Both the position numbers and the translations under genes were made by a program. A DNA stretch of 64,000 bases from Tribonema minus (taxonomy: Eukaryota; Sar; Xanthophyceae; Tribonematales; Tribonemataceae), in the NCBI GenBank assembly GCA_017506865.1, contig JAFCMP010000145.1, positions 1 through 64,000 on the forward strand, in the 5' to 3' direction. Position 1 is the first letter of the stretch; the number at the start of each line of letters is the position of its first letter. The notes under the pieces are model-generated. The model did not search any database, had not been told where the DNA came from, and was given only the letters and a program-made list of their open reading frames with translations. Positions 9,454 to 20,961 of this stretch are shown one piece after another.

Positions 9454-9960
9454 TGACTGTGGTGACACTGGATGTTGGAGTGTCACCTGTAACTGTTACG
9501 GTTGGCAGTTACGAGTTGTTCGTTGTTGTTTGTTTGGCTCAGACAAGAGCAGCAGCCCCAGAATACACATAGCACAGTTCGGTCAGCTGTGTTGTGTGTG
9601 GGTGTCTTCTCTGCATTGTTCCCTGCACTTGCTGAAGTGTAGTACGGAGACTAGTTGTTTCATCATGATTCAGAAGTCGTCGGGCACACACGTGGCACAC
9701 CATAACTGCGACAGTCACTGTCAATACTGTAGCTGCAGCCAATTTTCAGATATCAACACAAAGCTGATTAGAGTGGCTCAGTGCTGCAATCGTGTTATCC
9801 GGTCTCCCATTTTCTGCACAGTCACAGTAACTGTCAGCCTGAGGCCGCGCTAGCATGACACTGTGACTGTCACACAGTCACTGGCAGTCACTGACTCTGC
9901 AGCTGCTGTAAATAAAATGTAAAAGTGTGTCTCTCAATCTCCTTGTTTCGCGGTTAGCTG
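9454..9960 (+). repeat. Putative 3' LTR
   Basis: Starts TGACTGTGGTGACACT just after the polypurine tract, contains many short GTGAC/GTCAC inverted motifs and an AATAAA polyadenylation signal at 9911-9916. The right end is uncertain: no second LTR is in the window, and the terminal CA could not be placed. Confidence 0.4.
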
Positions 9961-9977
9961 TTGTCTTTCCTTTGCAG

Positions 9978-12900
9978 ACACCCGCACGGCTGTGACGGGC
10001 AGCTTGGTCACGTATGTATCTGGTAACGTCTTCTCCTGCCCTGCTGGCACATCGGTGAGTTGCATCTGGTGATTCACAATGATTAAAATGTGTTGTGTGC
10101 AGCAACAACAGCTCAATGAACAAAGCTATTGCACTCATTGACACTGTTGGCAAGTGATGACGCACCCAAAATCATGTAACTTAAAGGAGCAGCTTGTTTG
10201 CTGGCGAGACTCGTTGTCCTGAGGCTTGTTGTAGGTAGTCTAAGAGTACTCAGAGGCTTGCAGTGTGCTCAGTTACTGTATTAGTTGTTGTCACTGAACG
10301 ACGCTCACTGCCAGTGTCTCAGAAAGATGTGGGTGTTTGCTGACTTGAAAGGCTTCAGCTGCATGGAGGACCATTTTTGCAGACCACACTTACTTCAACT
10401 GCTGATTCTGTGCACCGTGACCGTGACTGTGATGCCTGCTCTGTAAATTGCGTCGTGTGACTCACTGGATGGGCTCGCGGGCAGTGCACTCGTATCTTGA
10501 CTGGATGCCATTGGGCTCGCGGGCGCTGCACTCAAACTTTGCTAATGAATTTTCAATTCATTCTCTGCAACCTGCTGCTGCTACGGTGCACTCCTGCTCT
10601 GCGCGCAGGGCTGCGACTTCAGCCCTCCATCGTCCTTCAAGCCATCCGCCGGCTCTAGCGCGACGCAAGCCGAGTGCAACCAGTACTCTATTGTCCAGGG
10701 CTCGCCGCAGGTGGCCAAGCTCGTGCCGTTCCGGTTCACCGCGCTCCCGACCGGGTTCACGTCCATCTCATCTCTGCAAGTCAAGGTGAGGGATGCCATG
10801 ATGGCCGCTATCAAATGGCTCTGCAGATCTGATTAGCCGAGTCTGTGCGCATCAGCCTGAGGCTGTCGTTACTTGAGGGCATGCAACTGTGCGTGAGTGC
10901 AGTGATGCAGAACCACCTTGCTTCAGACTCTTAGCGCACTGCAGTGTCCAGAACCGGCACCCTGGCATATCTGCGTCGCGCAGTGCGCGAAGCAGAGATA
11001 ATCTTGCAGGCAGCGTACTTTTGTCCTGCGGCTCCAGAAGCAGTGGTGCCATTGCTTGTTGAAGTACACGTCTGAAGACCTACTGACCACACTGTGGCAC
11101 ACGTTCATGCTGTACCTGACAAAGACGCCTGTAACAACAGTTGCTGCTCGCATAATGGTGGCGTCAGGCCGGCGCCGCCTACTGCCTCTGCACGAGCGTC
11201 AAGCTCAACACCAACTACTTCACCGCCAAGTCCAACAAGGGCACTTACTACGACCTGAGCGGCCTGACCATCTGCGGCGTGCGCGGCACGGCTCAGCCAT
11301 CCGCCGCACCGGACATCACGTCTCAGCCCACCACCGCACGCCCAACTTCAACACCCACTTCAACGCCGACGGCCCAGCCGATCGCGAACCCGACCAGCAC
11401 CCCGACCGCCAATCCGACCACCCAGCCAACAGCATCGGTGAGCAAGTTCAACGAACTTGTCTGATTTGCTTACATAGCGGTATACTTGAGGGGTCATGCA
11501 GACCAATCCCTGCACTTTACAACCATGATGACAGTCAGGCACCATGGCTTGTCCAGCTTTGGGCGTAGTACCTCGTCGCTGACAATTCGGACCACTGGTG
11601 CAGATGCAACGGTCAGCCAAGTTGAACTCATCCAGGGCAGGCCAGCATCGAGCTCGTGGCCTGTCAGTGACTGGCAGTTACTGTAGTACTTGAGCCTGTT
11701 GCCAGGGTTGCGGCAGATGGTGAGGCAGCAAACGACCCATGTACTACTTAGTATTACTGAGTGGTGCTTGCGTGCCCTGCCTGTAGTTGGATCAATGCGT
11801 GTGCTGCCATTTCACGTCAGACCTCAGAGTCTGTGGATGCCATTGGTGTGGGTCATGCACTCTCAAGTACACAAGTCAATGACCGCCAACACTCAGGCTG
11901 GTACAGCGCATGTTTTGACGTTGCAGCGCCACTGTCACAGTGCCTGCTGCCAAAGCTGCAGCTGCCAGGCTGAGCGGCTGCACACCAGCCTCAGGCTGAG
12001 GGCAGAGCTGCATCAACATGCTGATGCGTCAGCCTCTTTGTCCGTGTTCCGCCAAACCGCCGCGCCGCTACGTAGTATGTACCGTCATAGCAGCTGTGAC
12101 AGTCGTTTGACGCTCCTACTTCGTGACCCTAAACCCCCCCCCACTCGCCTTACATTTGTCTGCTGAACGACGCTGCTATAATAGCATCCATTTCACATGT
12201 TGGCTTCTGGCTGGGCTGCTGACTGCGAACCTGAGTTTGATCCACTGTGTTGCTATCACATGCGGGGTTTGGTGCCAGGACTGGCCTGCGTCTGCTCACT
12301 GTGTGGCTCTCATGAACACTCGTTCTGCCACCACAGCCCACTGCGAAGCCTACAGCGGAGCCCACTGCTGCGCCCACTGCCAAGCCCACTGCGGAGCCCA
12401 CCGCAGCTCCCACCGCAGTGCCCACTGCCAAGCCCACTGCGGAGCCCACCGCTGAACCCACCGCCAAGCCGACTGCCGAGCCGACTGCTGAGCCTACGGC
12501 AGAGCCCACTGCTAAGCCGACCGCAGAGGTGATTGTGATGACCGGTTGACCACTGCTGAGCATGATTGCGTGTGTATTCCTGAGCGATGGCTGCGGGTGT
12601 CTAGCGGGCATTCCGATCGTACGTTGTGTGTGGTGATGGGCATGACATCCATCAGTGAAGTTGTCGCCGGCAGAGTCAATCGAACGGTATAGCGCACTCC
12701 ATCCGTGTCAAGAGTACCTACTCAGTAGTACTGGTAGTGCTTGAAGTACATTGTTGCCATGGACTTCAAGGGAATATGGCAGCTGTAGGCCACTGTTTGC
12801 TGCCACCAAACAATCATGAGGCCTCCGCACAATTCGTCTGCAGATCCTTCTGCTGAAGTTTGTGGTCACCAGTGCGTGGCTGTAGAGTGCGTTCCACGTG

Positions 12901-15900
12901 AGCATAACGCCAGGCCTTGCATGCGTCAGTGCGTTGTGTATCGTCATGTGGTACTTGCAGGACAAAGCAGGAAACGGGATACTGTCTGTCATGGGTGCAC
13001 AGGCTCGGATCGTTGCAAATGTTACATGGCTGTCGCATGCGCCTGTGCCTCAGGACTGCCACGTACCCCCATTCTCCAATGCTGGGTTGCTCGAACCCTT
13101 CTTGTTGCGCATCATGTCTTGCCATGACCGTTGCGTGGCCGAGCAGTGTCGACGTGCCTAGCTGATCCGTTCTCGTGCTGTGCGACACCATTGCAGCCAA
13201 CTGCCGAGCCCACCGCAGAGCCCACTGCAGAGCCAGCCCACTCCCACGCCGACTGCAGAGCCCACTGCCAAGCCCACGGCTGAACCGACTGCAGAGCCCA
13301 CCGCCAAGCCAACTGCAGAGCCCACCGCTGAACCCCTCTAAGCCCACTGCGGAACCGACTGCAGAGCCCACTGCCAAGCCCACTGCAGAGCCCACCGCTG
13401 AACCCACCGCCAAGCCAACAGCCGAGCCGACTGCAGAGGTGATTGCAGTTACCGGTTGAGCATTGCTGAGCGTCATTGCCTACATGTTCTGCACAATGGC
13501 TACAGATGGCTAGCGGGTGTTTCCATTGTGTGCGCGCGCTGTGTGACGTGTGCGATTTGACATCGTATCATAATGTAACAGCGCGAATGACTGACACCGC
13601 CGGCAGAGTCAGTTGTACGATTGCGTGTGCTGCATCCGTGTCGGACGGGCATACATACCTACTGGACATCAGGGAACGCAGCAGCTGTAGGGGCCCGTAT
13701 TCACGGCTGTCAAATGTGATCACCGCCATGCGTCACTATTTGTTTACCCTTTGCATAAACGTCCGCAAGAGATGCTGATGACTGATGAGAACGGTGCCTG
13801 TGTGTGTGTCCCTTATTGCTGCTGCGCAGCCGACGGCAGCGCCTACCGCCAACCCTACGAGCACCCCTACCGCCAACCCCACTAGCACCCCCACTGCCAA
13901 CCCTACAAGCACCCCCACTGCCACCCCCACAAGCACCCCCACTGCCAACCCCACGAGCACCCCCACCGCCAACCCCACGAGCACGCCAACAGGTATGAGC
14001 GCGAGCAACTGTAGCACACGTAGCGCATATGCTTAGGGGGCCATACAGTTGGGAGCAACCGCACACACTTTTTTTAGCAGGGATTTACATGACAGCATCT
14101 GTCTAAGATGTGACACGCGTGCGGTAACTCGGAGTTTGAAGTTGGCCATATTCGGTTGCGAGTGCTCCAGTGTTGTGGCCATCGTTCACATTCAGCAGGT
14201 CATCACCCTTGGTGCCGTTGGTGAAAGCCTTCCGGTTACTGCAAGCTGTTTCTGACTAGCAAGCTCGCAAGAACGTGCAATACGTTGGCATTTGCACATC
14301 TGAAGTTTTCATCACAAAACATGAAGCAAGCTGGCGGTTATGCACACACAGCGCCTGCTTTGGTGGCACTCATGAAGCACACTTCTCCTACCCATGTTAG
14401 GGTTGGCACAATGCGTATATTTGGATTTTACATACCCGTTAATATACGTATTTTTGGCGTATAATACGTATATACTGCGTATATTAGCGTATATGACAAA
14501 GCCACAATGACATAACTGCCACTTCCTGTTATTGAATTTCTCTCAAACCAAGTGCATTCGAACAGGCTCAGACTGCAGGCTACAGATATGCAAACATCAG
14601 AACAGATTGCACCAAATTCAAAAAGAAAGAACGAAACAGGTTTGTTGATGGTATTGAGACGTTGTTGGACGTGGAACGTTGACTAGCCTAGGCGCCCTCC
14701 TCCAGCAGCTCAAGCATGACCTCCTCATCAAGCACATCGGCAGCCTTCTTGTCGTTGCCCTTGATGAACACCAGCTTCTCGCCCTTTGCAAGAGCGAGGT
14801 TGCTGCGGCACTTGGTGTACACCGTGCCCCACAGCGACCAGTTCCGTTCAGTGGCGCACGCGGTAGCGTGAAACGATAGAAGTCTCACAGCCACCTTGGA
14901 CACAAGAGGGAAGTGCTGGCGGCCTACAGTCTGCCACCAACCGCGGCGCATGGTTCCATTGGCTAGCTGCACCTTACCAGACGCCAGCGTGGTGCGCTCC
15001 ATCAGCGTTGGCAGCGACTCCCACATGACCTCTGGCAAGGGCGCCAGCTGCATGCGAACAAGCTCCGCGGTGATAGCCGCCGCATGCTCCGCTCCGCCCA
15101 GCTTCAGGATGCAGGCCTTGGCAGCCGCGAGCTCCATGGGCTCCAGCGATCCGAAGGGCAAGAACCACTCGCCGTCCGTCTGCACCGCGTAGCAGGGGTC
15201 AACAACGTAGGCGGCCACCCACTCCTTGGCCCGATGCAACTCGTACCGCCGCTCAAACAGCGGCAGCGCGGCTGCGCGGCCCTCGTTGTCGGGATGGGCG
15301 TCAAAGTTGGCGGCGTGCTTCAGCAGCTGCTTCCAAATGGGAAACAACTGGCTGAGCAGCGCCTTATCAGCCTCCAGCTGGTGGATGGCGTCGCTCACCG
15401 GCTGCACCAGCGTCTTCAGCGCACTGGCCTCGCTGAAGAAGCGGTATGCCGGCGTGCGGCCGCGCGCGGGCACCATGGTGGCAGCACCGGCAAACTCGTC
15501 CGCGTGCGTTGTGGTGCCAGAGATGGTGGGCCAGTCGCGCGCGGACGCCATGCGCCTGATGGCCTCCTCAGACGCCAACAGGTCGCAGATGATGAAGTGC
15601 AGGATAGCAAAACGCGTGGGGCAGTGCGTGCGGACGCCCTTGACGCTGCCGTACATCTCCTTCTGCTGCTCGCGCAGCGCGCGCTTGACCGGCTCGCAGC
15701 CGTTGATGGTGTTGGACATCATGAGGCCGGTGGCGTACGCCTTCTTGGACCAGGGCAGCCGCGTAGTCTTGTCGCCGTGAAGGTCCTTGATGAGCAGGGC
15801 CAAAGCATGAGCCTGGCACCCGAGCAGAATCCACTGAGGGTGCTGCGCCTTCATCATGTCCATGGCTTTTCTGTTAGCCTGCGGGTGCAGCGCGACACAT

Positions 15901-18900
15901 GCACATTGCACGAAGATGTTGAGTCAAGCACTAAACTTGATCATGATGCGCGCATCAAGACACCATTAGCACACTTCATTTGTCACACTAGGTATGGTCG
16001 CATACACATGACAAAAAAGAAGCATAGAGAAACTTTGTTACATCAAGAACGGTTGCATAACGTGATATAAGAAGCTTACCTTGGTGTTGTCCATCACCAT
16101 GCCCAGCATCCGGCTGAGATCACCCTCCGTGACCTCGTGTGCCCAGCGCAGATGCTGCTCCTTAATCCACTCGGCGTTCTTGCACACGCCCCGCGCTGCC
16201 TCCACCTTGACGAAGCGGGACCCTCCCTTCGGCTTCAGCACCATCACGTTGATGAGGGGCGCGCCATCGGCGCAGTGATTGCGCCGCCACCCGTCTGTTG
16301 AAAGCTGGAGCAGGAAGAGCTGACGGATCTCCTGCCAGACGTCAGCTCTCACCCGCTCGTACTCCGCGTCCAGCATCTTGTTGGCCAGTTGCTTGCGGCT
16401 AGGGAGGGTGAGGCCTAGGGCCTTGAACGAAGCCAGCAGGTCCTCCTGCTCGATAAGGTGCAGAGCCACGCCGCTTTTGTAGAAGAAGCGGGCCAGACAG
16501 GTGGTTGCCTGGGTGATCTGATGCGCTGAGACCATGTGCTGCCTCACGTCCTTTGCAGGCACAGGGCTGGCCAGTTCACTGTACGAGGCCGCTTGTGTCC
16601 ACTCCCACCTTCCTCTTCCACATCAGTCGCAGCGGCCGCTGCTGCAGCAGCTGACGCAGCCTCCGTAGCGACTGCAAAAGCCCTGGTGCAGGCTCGGCTG
16701 TTCAGGTGTGAAGTTGCCCGAGCCGACGGGTTAAGGGCGCTGAGCTGCTCCGGGCAGCGAAGGCATTGCAGGACAACCTCTGTGGCTGAGAGCATCACCA
16801 CGTCAAAGCTGCTCCACCAATGAGCTCTGCCTTTGAGCTTCTGGCCCCTCAGCTTGTCAAACAGAGCCCTAGCTTCCTTGCCCTTGTCGGGCCCAGGGTC
16901 AGGGGCGTCGTCCATGGCTTGAAGTGAATATACGCAAAAATACGCACCCGAATGGCGTCTACGCGTATATATACGCGTATATACCAATATACCGTATATA
17001 TACTATCTACGCAAGCGCCAACCCTACCCATGTTGCTCACGTGACTCAGCGTTGACAGTGCTATTTGACAAGTTTGAGCTGGCCATGAATCACCTGCATC
17101 ACCGGACAGAGCCTCAATGCGTGCCCTGTTCAGCACAATTGCAACTGCTGCCACTTGATGTAGTAAGCACACGCTCGTCGTGGCACATTGTGTGGGCGCG
17201 TCTACTTCTATAATTGTGAATGCTGCTATTATGCTGACCTCTATCAACCTTCTCGCTGGTGTCAATCTGGCACATTGCGTGCGCGCGTCTACTTCTACAA
17301 TTACGAGTCTGCCAGTTTCTAACCTTCCTTAACCTTTTCGCTGTTGTCCACCTGCCCAAACAGCCTCCCCTACCAGGACTCCCACCGCTGCAGGACCGAC
17401 GGCAACGCCCACTATCAACTGCTCGAACCTCGCCAGCAAGGTGAGTTTCAAATCAGGGCAGGAACAGTAGAGATGGTAGGGTAGGGTAGACTACATGATG
17501 ACTTTTACAACAGAAGCATGATTTACCATTTTCAGCACAGCTGTCTCAGGCACACCAACTGCTCGAACCTCGCCAGCAGGGTGAGCCTCAAAACAGGGCA
17601 GAAAGCAGAAATGGTAGGGTGGGGTAGGCTACATGATGACTTTTACAACAGAAGCATAATTTACCATTTTCAGCGCTGCTGTCTCAGGCACATCAACTGC
17701 TTGCACTTGGCCAGCAAGGTGAGCCTCAAAACAGGGCAGGAGCAGTAGAAGTGGTAGGGTGGGGTAGGGTAGATGACATGATGAATGCCACAACAGGAGC
17801 ACAATGTTGTTTTCAGCGGTGGTGCCTCAGACATACCTGGACTCGCCCCATGTGTGATGGGGGTATACTAAAGTAGTGAGTGGCTTGATCGACGCTGCAA
17901 CCGCAGGTGCCGAGTTGACGTGTCTTTATTTGTATCGTTCTTTTGCGTGGATGAAACTGCAACAGAATGGAGTTGTGTCTCTCCACAAAACAAGCAATTT
18001 AGCCACGGCGGACTTGTGTCTCCCCTCACGACAAGCAATCTGGCCACTTCTTTTGCTTTCTGCGTGATAGAAGTATATTGTTTGATGTTGTCGTGCAGAA
18101 GTGGTCGTGCGAGCATCAATGCTCACGGCGTTGTTGGCTGGCCCGCAGTCTCGTGTGCAATGCCGCTGGCAACGCACCGCGCTGCATATGATCCTTGTGC
18201 ACTGACGCAGATACCTGGCTCATGCCACTGAGATGTACACTTCAATGCTTCACACCTACACACCTGTCTCTGAACGCTCCGAAAAGCCACCCACTATAGT
18301 ACAGGCAGCCGCACTACCCTTACCATGTGCGTGACTCTTGTGCATACATCATGAGTGTTCGGGCGAGCAACATCATGTTTTCAACTTATTCTATCCTTTG
18401 TGTGCTCGGGCACCACCCTGCAGACTTGCAACACCGTTGTCGGCACCACCCCTACCACGGGCACCTGCTACACGACCGCCACCGCACCGAACGGCACAGT
18501 CGGCGGCCCCAGCGCGGACTGCGGAGGCGTGTCACGCGGGTTCGCGTGCTACATCAGCAGCTTCTCGAACGGGCTCTGCACAGGTACGGAGGTCATACGC
18601 GGTGTCGCGCATGTGCGTGCAGTTGAAGAGAGCTCATACGTGGTGTTGCGCATGTAGCTGCAGTTGAAGAGACGTGTCATGCGGATACGCGTGCTACATC
18701 AGCAGCTTTGCCGCAGCGCTCTGCACAGGTACGGAGGTCATACGCGGTGTCGCGCATGTGCCTGCAGTTGAAGCATGTGATTGCTGCGCATGCTTGCAGC
18801 CATGTGCTGTGATGCGGCGCAGCGCCGGTTGTTGAGACACGCGCAGCGCGCACGCGATGGCAACGCTCAGTCAACTTTTGGCTCGTCTACATTTTTAAAT

Positions 18901-20961
18901 GTCAGGATTGACAGGCCCATTCACAGCATTCAACCATTATGATTTAGAGCATCAAAATACTTTCCCGTGAAAGCATATACTTCGTACTACGCTTTTTCAA
19001 AACGCACCATATGGCTGCAGTGCCAGTGACCATGTTGCTGTTTGACAACGCTCAGCTCACGCATACATCAGCGCGCGCACACCATCGTGACTGTCGCTGT
19101 AATGGCATATGCGCTTTTCCAGTGCATGCTCGCCCATGCGGCTACCCAGATATTCAATGTTTACGAATACGAGTTTTACATGTCAATGAGCATTAAGACT
19201 CTGCTGACAGGTCAAGACACCCACCAAGCCTACCTGGGCTCTTCTGCGCCCTAAGCTGAGTAGCATCGACAGAATCACGAACATCACCAGGCGGAATTTG
19301 TGGGTCCTAAGCGAGAATCTCCGATAAACCATTTCTGTTGCCCTAAAGTCTATCATGCACCCTTGTGACTTTCCATGCCAGGCACACTAAATACACTCAC
19401 CAAGCCTGTCATCGACCGCCTGGGCTTTTCTGCACCCCAAGTAGGCCAAGTAGAATCAATGAAACCACGAGCGTGAGTCTTCGGGCCCTCAGCGAGAATC
19501 ACTCATAGACCATTTCTGTCTCCCATACCAGGTACGCCAAACGGCACCTGCTCCTGTGGCAAGTGCGGCTGCTACGCCACCTTCTCCGGAGCCAACTGCG
19601 GCTTCAACAACTTCCAGAACCCCAAGCCCAGTGGGAACATCGGCAATGGCGGCGGCTGCGCGGTAAGTCAGAACAGTCTGTCCAATGAGGGCTGCATGTC
19701 TGACGGTGCTGCTGATGCAGGAAATGCATTTGAGCAGCTCGTCCCTGTGTTGGGTGAACGTTGACAAAACGAGTTCAGTTTGCAGCTTCTGATGCATCCA
19801 GCGGCATCATCAAATGCTGTCAGAACACTGGCAGCGGCTGCGCGTTAAGTGCACATGTCTGTTCAACGAATGAGTGCTGGTCGTAGGGACGCGCTGCAGA
19901 AAGGAATTGAGAAGGTTGCTGCTTGTACACTTCTTCTGATCTGAAGCATTTCGTTTCGGTCTGCAGTGTGAATTCAATCTGCAGCTTCTGATTCATGCAC
20001 CGGCATGCTTCAAGAAGCATTGGGGCTTTCAGATGTGCTCGTCAGAGCATTGGGGCTTTCAGACGTGCTCGTCAGAGTGTGTGTAGATGATTAGATGGCA
20101 CCCTACGTAATGTCAGTCTAGTTTTGACGGCCTACATAGGGCAGCGTCGCATGAGTCAGAGGCAGCTTGGCATTTGCTGTGCCCCTTATGTGCAGGTGCA
20201 TGGTTTTCTACAATTGGGAAACTGTTGCGAAACTGTCATAAGCCGCATTGAAGTTGCAGCCTGCTTCATATGTATGGGCCAAGGCACATCTGCCCTCGGT
20301 ATCACATAAGCCTTTCGCTGCACAACAGTCACAGAATGAAGAAGACATATGCTGATTGGTGCCATTTCATGCACCAGACTGAGTGGATTGGGCACCTATC
20401 GCATGCACATGGAAGTAACTACTTCTTTGTCAGAAGCTCATAGAATGTATGGTGTACATTGGGGTGATAAATCGCAAATGTCACATGTCCAACTGCCTGC
20501 TGCATGGTACAGATGCATGTCTGGTGCTTCCATTCACGGAAAGCGGCTGCGCCATCCCCCATTCCTTTACTGCGAAGGAGCACATGTTGACCAACTTTTG
20601 GCTTCAAAGCCCTCGCACTATTTGTGGAATACATAGTCTAAGACATGTGACGTGCGGACCACTATAAACACATCCTGTATAGCTTTCACAATACCTTACT
20701 GAGCGTTGACAAGCCGAAGACTCATCAGCGTCTCCACCGCCTGCTTTCACTCCTGCGTGCCTGCAGGAAAACAACTGCAACTCGTTCGTCAAGCAGGGCA
20801 CGGGCAGCAGTGCGGCCTGCTGCCCCTCTCTCTGCCCCGCGCGCCGCCTGGCTGATATTCTCATGGGGACGCCCAGACCGGAAGCCAGTTCTAGACAGCG
20901 CACTCCACTAGACCCTTGGTGCGACGTGCACGCATCAGCGGTAGAAGCGGCTTGCTGGTAG
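9978..20961 (+). CDS. PT-repeat, Cys-rich probable extracellular/cell-wall protein, ten exons, 5' partial
   Basis: Exons with matching phases are 9978-10054, 10609-10785, 11168-11437, 12337-12528, 13197-13438, 13830-13992, 17364-17440, 18424-18583, 19532-19662 and 20767-20961. Each is flanked by AG and GT. The product reads as a Cys-containing N-terminal part (GCDFSPPSFKPSAG; AGAAYCLCTSVKLNTNYF), long PTAEPTAKP and PTSTPTANP repeats like those of secreted or cell-wall glycoproteins, then Cys-rich segments (TCNTVVGTTPTTGTCY; CSCGKCGCYATFSGANC; NNCNSFVKQ..CCPSLCP). No family is recognised. The first exon starts in phase 2, so earlier exons lie upstream, perhaps beyond the retrotransposon. Exon 13197-13438 is frameshifted. 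The last exon runs into the sequence ahead of the OTU/RT element, so the true 3' end may be lost. Extracellular location is inferred from composition only. Confidence 0.6.
12337..13520 (+). repeat. Tandem duplication of PT-repeat exon plus following intron start
   Basis: Exon 12337-12528 and its downstream intron (gtgattgtgatgaccggttg) match exon 13197-13438 and its intron (gtgattgcagttaccggttg), including the later GATGGCT and CTAGCGGG words. The period is about 860-900 bases. Confidence 0.6.
13197..13438 (+). pseudogene. Frameshifted PT-repeat exon
   Basis: The exon is flanked by a good acceptor (ttgcag) and the same gtgatt donor as the paralogous exon 12337-12528, but is 242 bases long, not a multiple of three. 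PT-repeat coding passes through all three frames: one base is gained near 13240 and another near 13335, where the middle frame hits TAA. The neighbouring exons both meet in phase 0, so skipping this exon keeps the frame. Assembly error within repeats is an alternative. Confidence 0.55.
13830..13992 (+). repeat. PTSTPTANP coding minisatellite exon
   Basis: An exon made almost wholly of 24-base units encoding PTANPTST. It ends in phase 1 at a gtatga donor. Low-complexity Pro/Thr repeats of this type are typical of O-glycosylated surface proteins. Confidence 0.6.
14390..14398 (+). repeat. Left target-site duplication and TIR of hAT element
   Basis: ACCCATGTT, immediately followed by AGGGTTGGCACAATGCG. 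It is identical to the copy at 17026-17034. Confidence 0.85.
14399..17025 (-). mobile_element. hAT-superfamily DNA transposon in an intron of the PT-repeat gene
   Basis: The ends are inverted: AGGGTTGGC at 14399 and GCCAACCCT ending at 17025, the short TIR type of hAT elements. ACCCATGTT flanks both ends (14390-14398 and 17026-17034), giving the 8-bp target-site duplication expected for hAT plus one ambiguous base. Subterminal regions on both sides are dense in GCGTATAT-type words. It lies between exons 13992 and 17364 of the host gene, antisense to it, so it can be removed by splicing. Confidence 0.9.
14688..16915 (-). CDS. hAT transposase (BED-like finger, DUF659-type, hAT dimerisation region)
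   Basis: Minus-strand coding starts at ATG 16915 (MDDAPDPG), with a BED-like CLRC...H segment that would bind the terminal repeats. It continues as a block with LSTDGWRR and GMVMDNTK, like the DUF659 region of hAT transposases. A GT-AG intron (16079-15879, phase 0) joins DNTK to ANRKAMDMMK and GCQAHAL. The last exon, 15878-14688, carries HPQWILLGCQAHAL and the C-terminal CATERNWS motif of the hAT dimerisation domain. Near 16545-16562 the frame changes by one base between the first and second blocks (SGHKRPRTVN... into ASPVPAKDVRQ). No ordinary intron fits there, so this copy may be inactivated or mis-sequenced. Otherwise it is full length for the family. Confidence 0.85.
17026..17034 (+). repeat. 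Right target-site duplication of hAT element
   Basis: ACCCATGTT directly after the inverted terminal GCCAACCCT; repeats the left flank exactly. Confidence 0.85.
17441..17835 (+). repeat. Tandem copies of exon end + 5' splice site + intron (about 140 bp unit)
   Basis: Three units begin at 17441, near 17580 and near 17719. Each starts with gtgag, carries CAGGGCAGGA, GTAGGGT and CATGATGA(C/A)T words, and the first two end in a copy of the exon tail (AACTGCTCGAACCTCGCCAGC or variant). The real exon is 17364-17440. Confidence 0.8.
18530..18775 (+). repeat. Tandem copy of exon end and donor (about 145 bp)
   Basis: 18530-18625 (exon tail CGTGCTACATCAGCAGCTT, CTCTGCACAG, gtacggaggtcatacg) is repeated at about 18674-18772 with the same donor context. 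Confidence 0.8.
19640..20000 (+). repeat. Tandem copy of exon end with disabled donor (about 175 bp)
   Basis: The exon end GGCGGCTGCGCG|gtaagt at 19650-19668 recurs at about 19830-19848 as GGCAGCGGCTGCGCG followed by ttaagt, so the second donor is lost. The intron tails (CAGTTTGCAGCTTCTGATGCA; CAATCTGCAGCTTCTGATTCA) also match. Confidence 0.65.
20012..20075 (+). repeat. Short tandem repeat in intron
   Basis: The words AGCATTGGGGCTTTCAGA and TGCTCGTCAGAG are repeated in direct order. Confidence 0.7.

Larger units (their letters stand above)
1..9960 (+). mobile_element. Ty3/gypsy (chromovirus-type) LTR retrotransposon with DNA methyltransferase, 5' end outside window
   Basis: Domain order read from the translation is gag zinc knuckle, retropepsin, C5 DNA methyltransferase, reverse transcriptase, RNase H, integrase, GPY/F-like motif and chromodomain. 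RT-RNaseH-integrase order with a terminal chromodomain is the Ty3/gypsy chromovirus arrangement. The 5' LTR and primer-binding site lie left of the window. On the right a G-rich polypurine tract at 9446-9453 is followed by a TG that probably opens the 3' LTR, with AATAAA at 9911. The right border is an estimate because the 5' LTR is not available for comparison and no target-site duplication can be scored. Confidence 0.9.

Noticed and set aside
9852-9885. Inverted GTGACTGTCACACAGTCAC as terminal repeat pairing with the LTR start
   Set aside because: The polyadenylation signal lies beyond it and such words are common across the window.
12337-13992. CRISPR-like regularly repeated short units
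   Set aside because: The repeats are contiguous Pro/Thr codons without unique spacers and lie in spliced exons.
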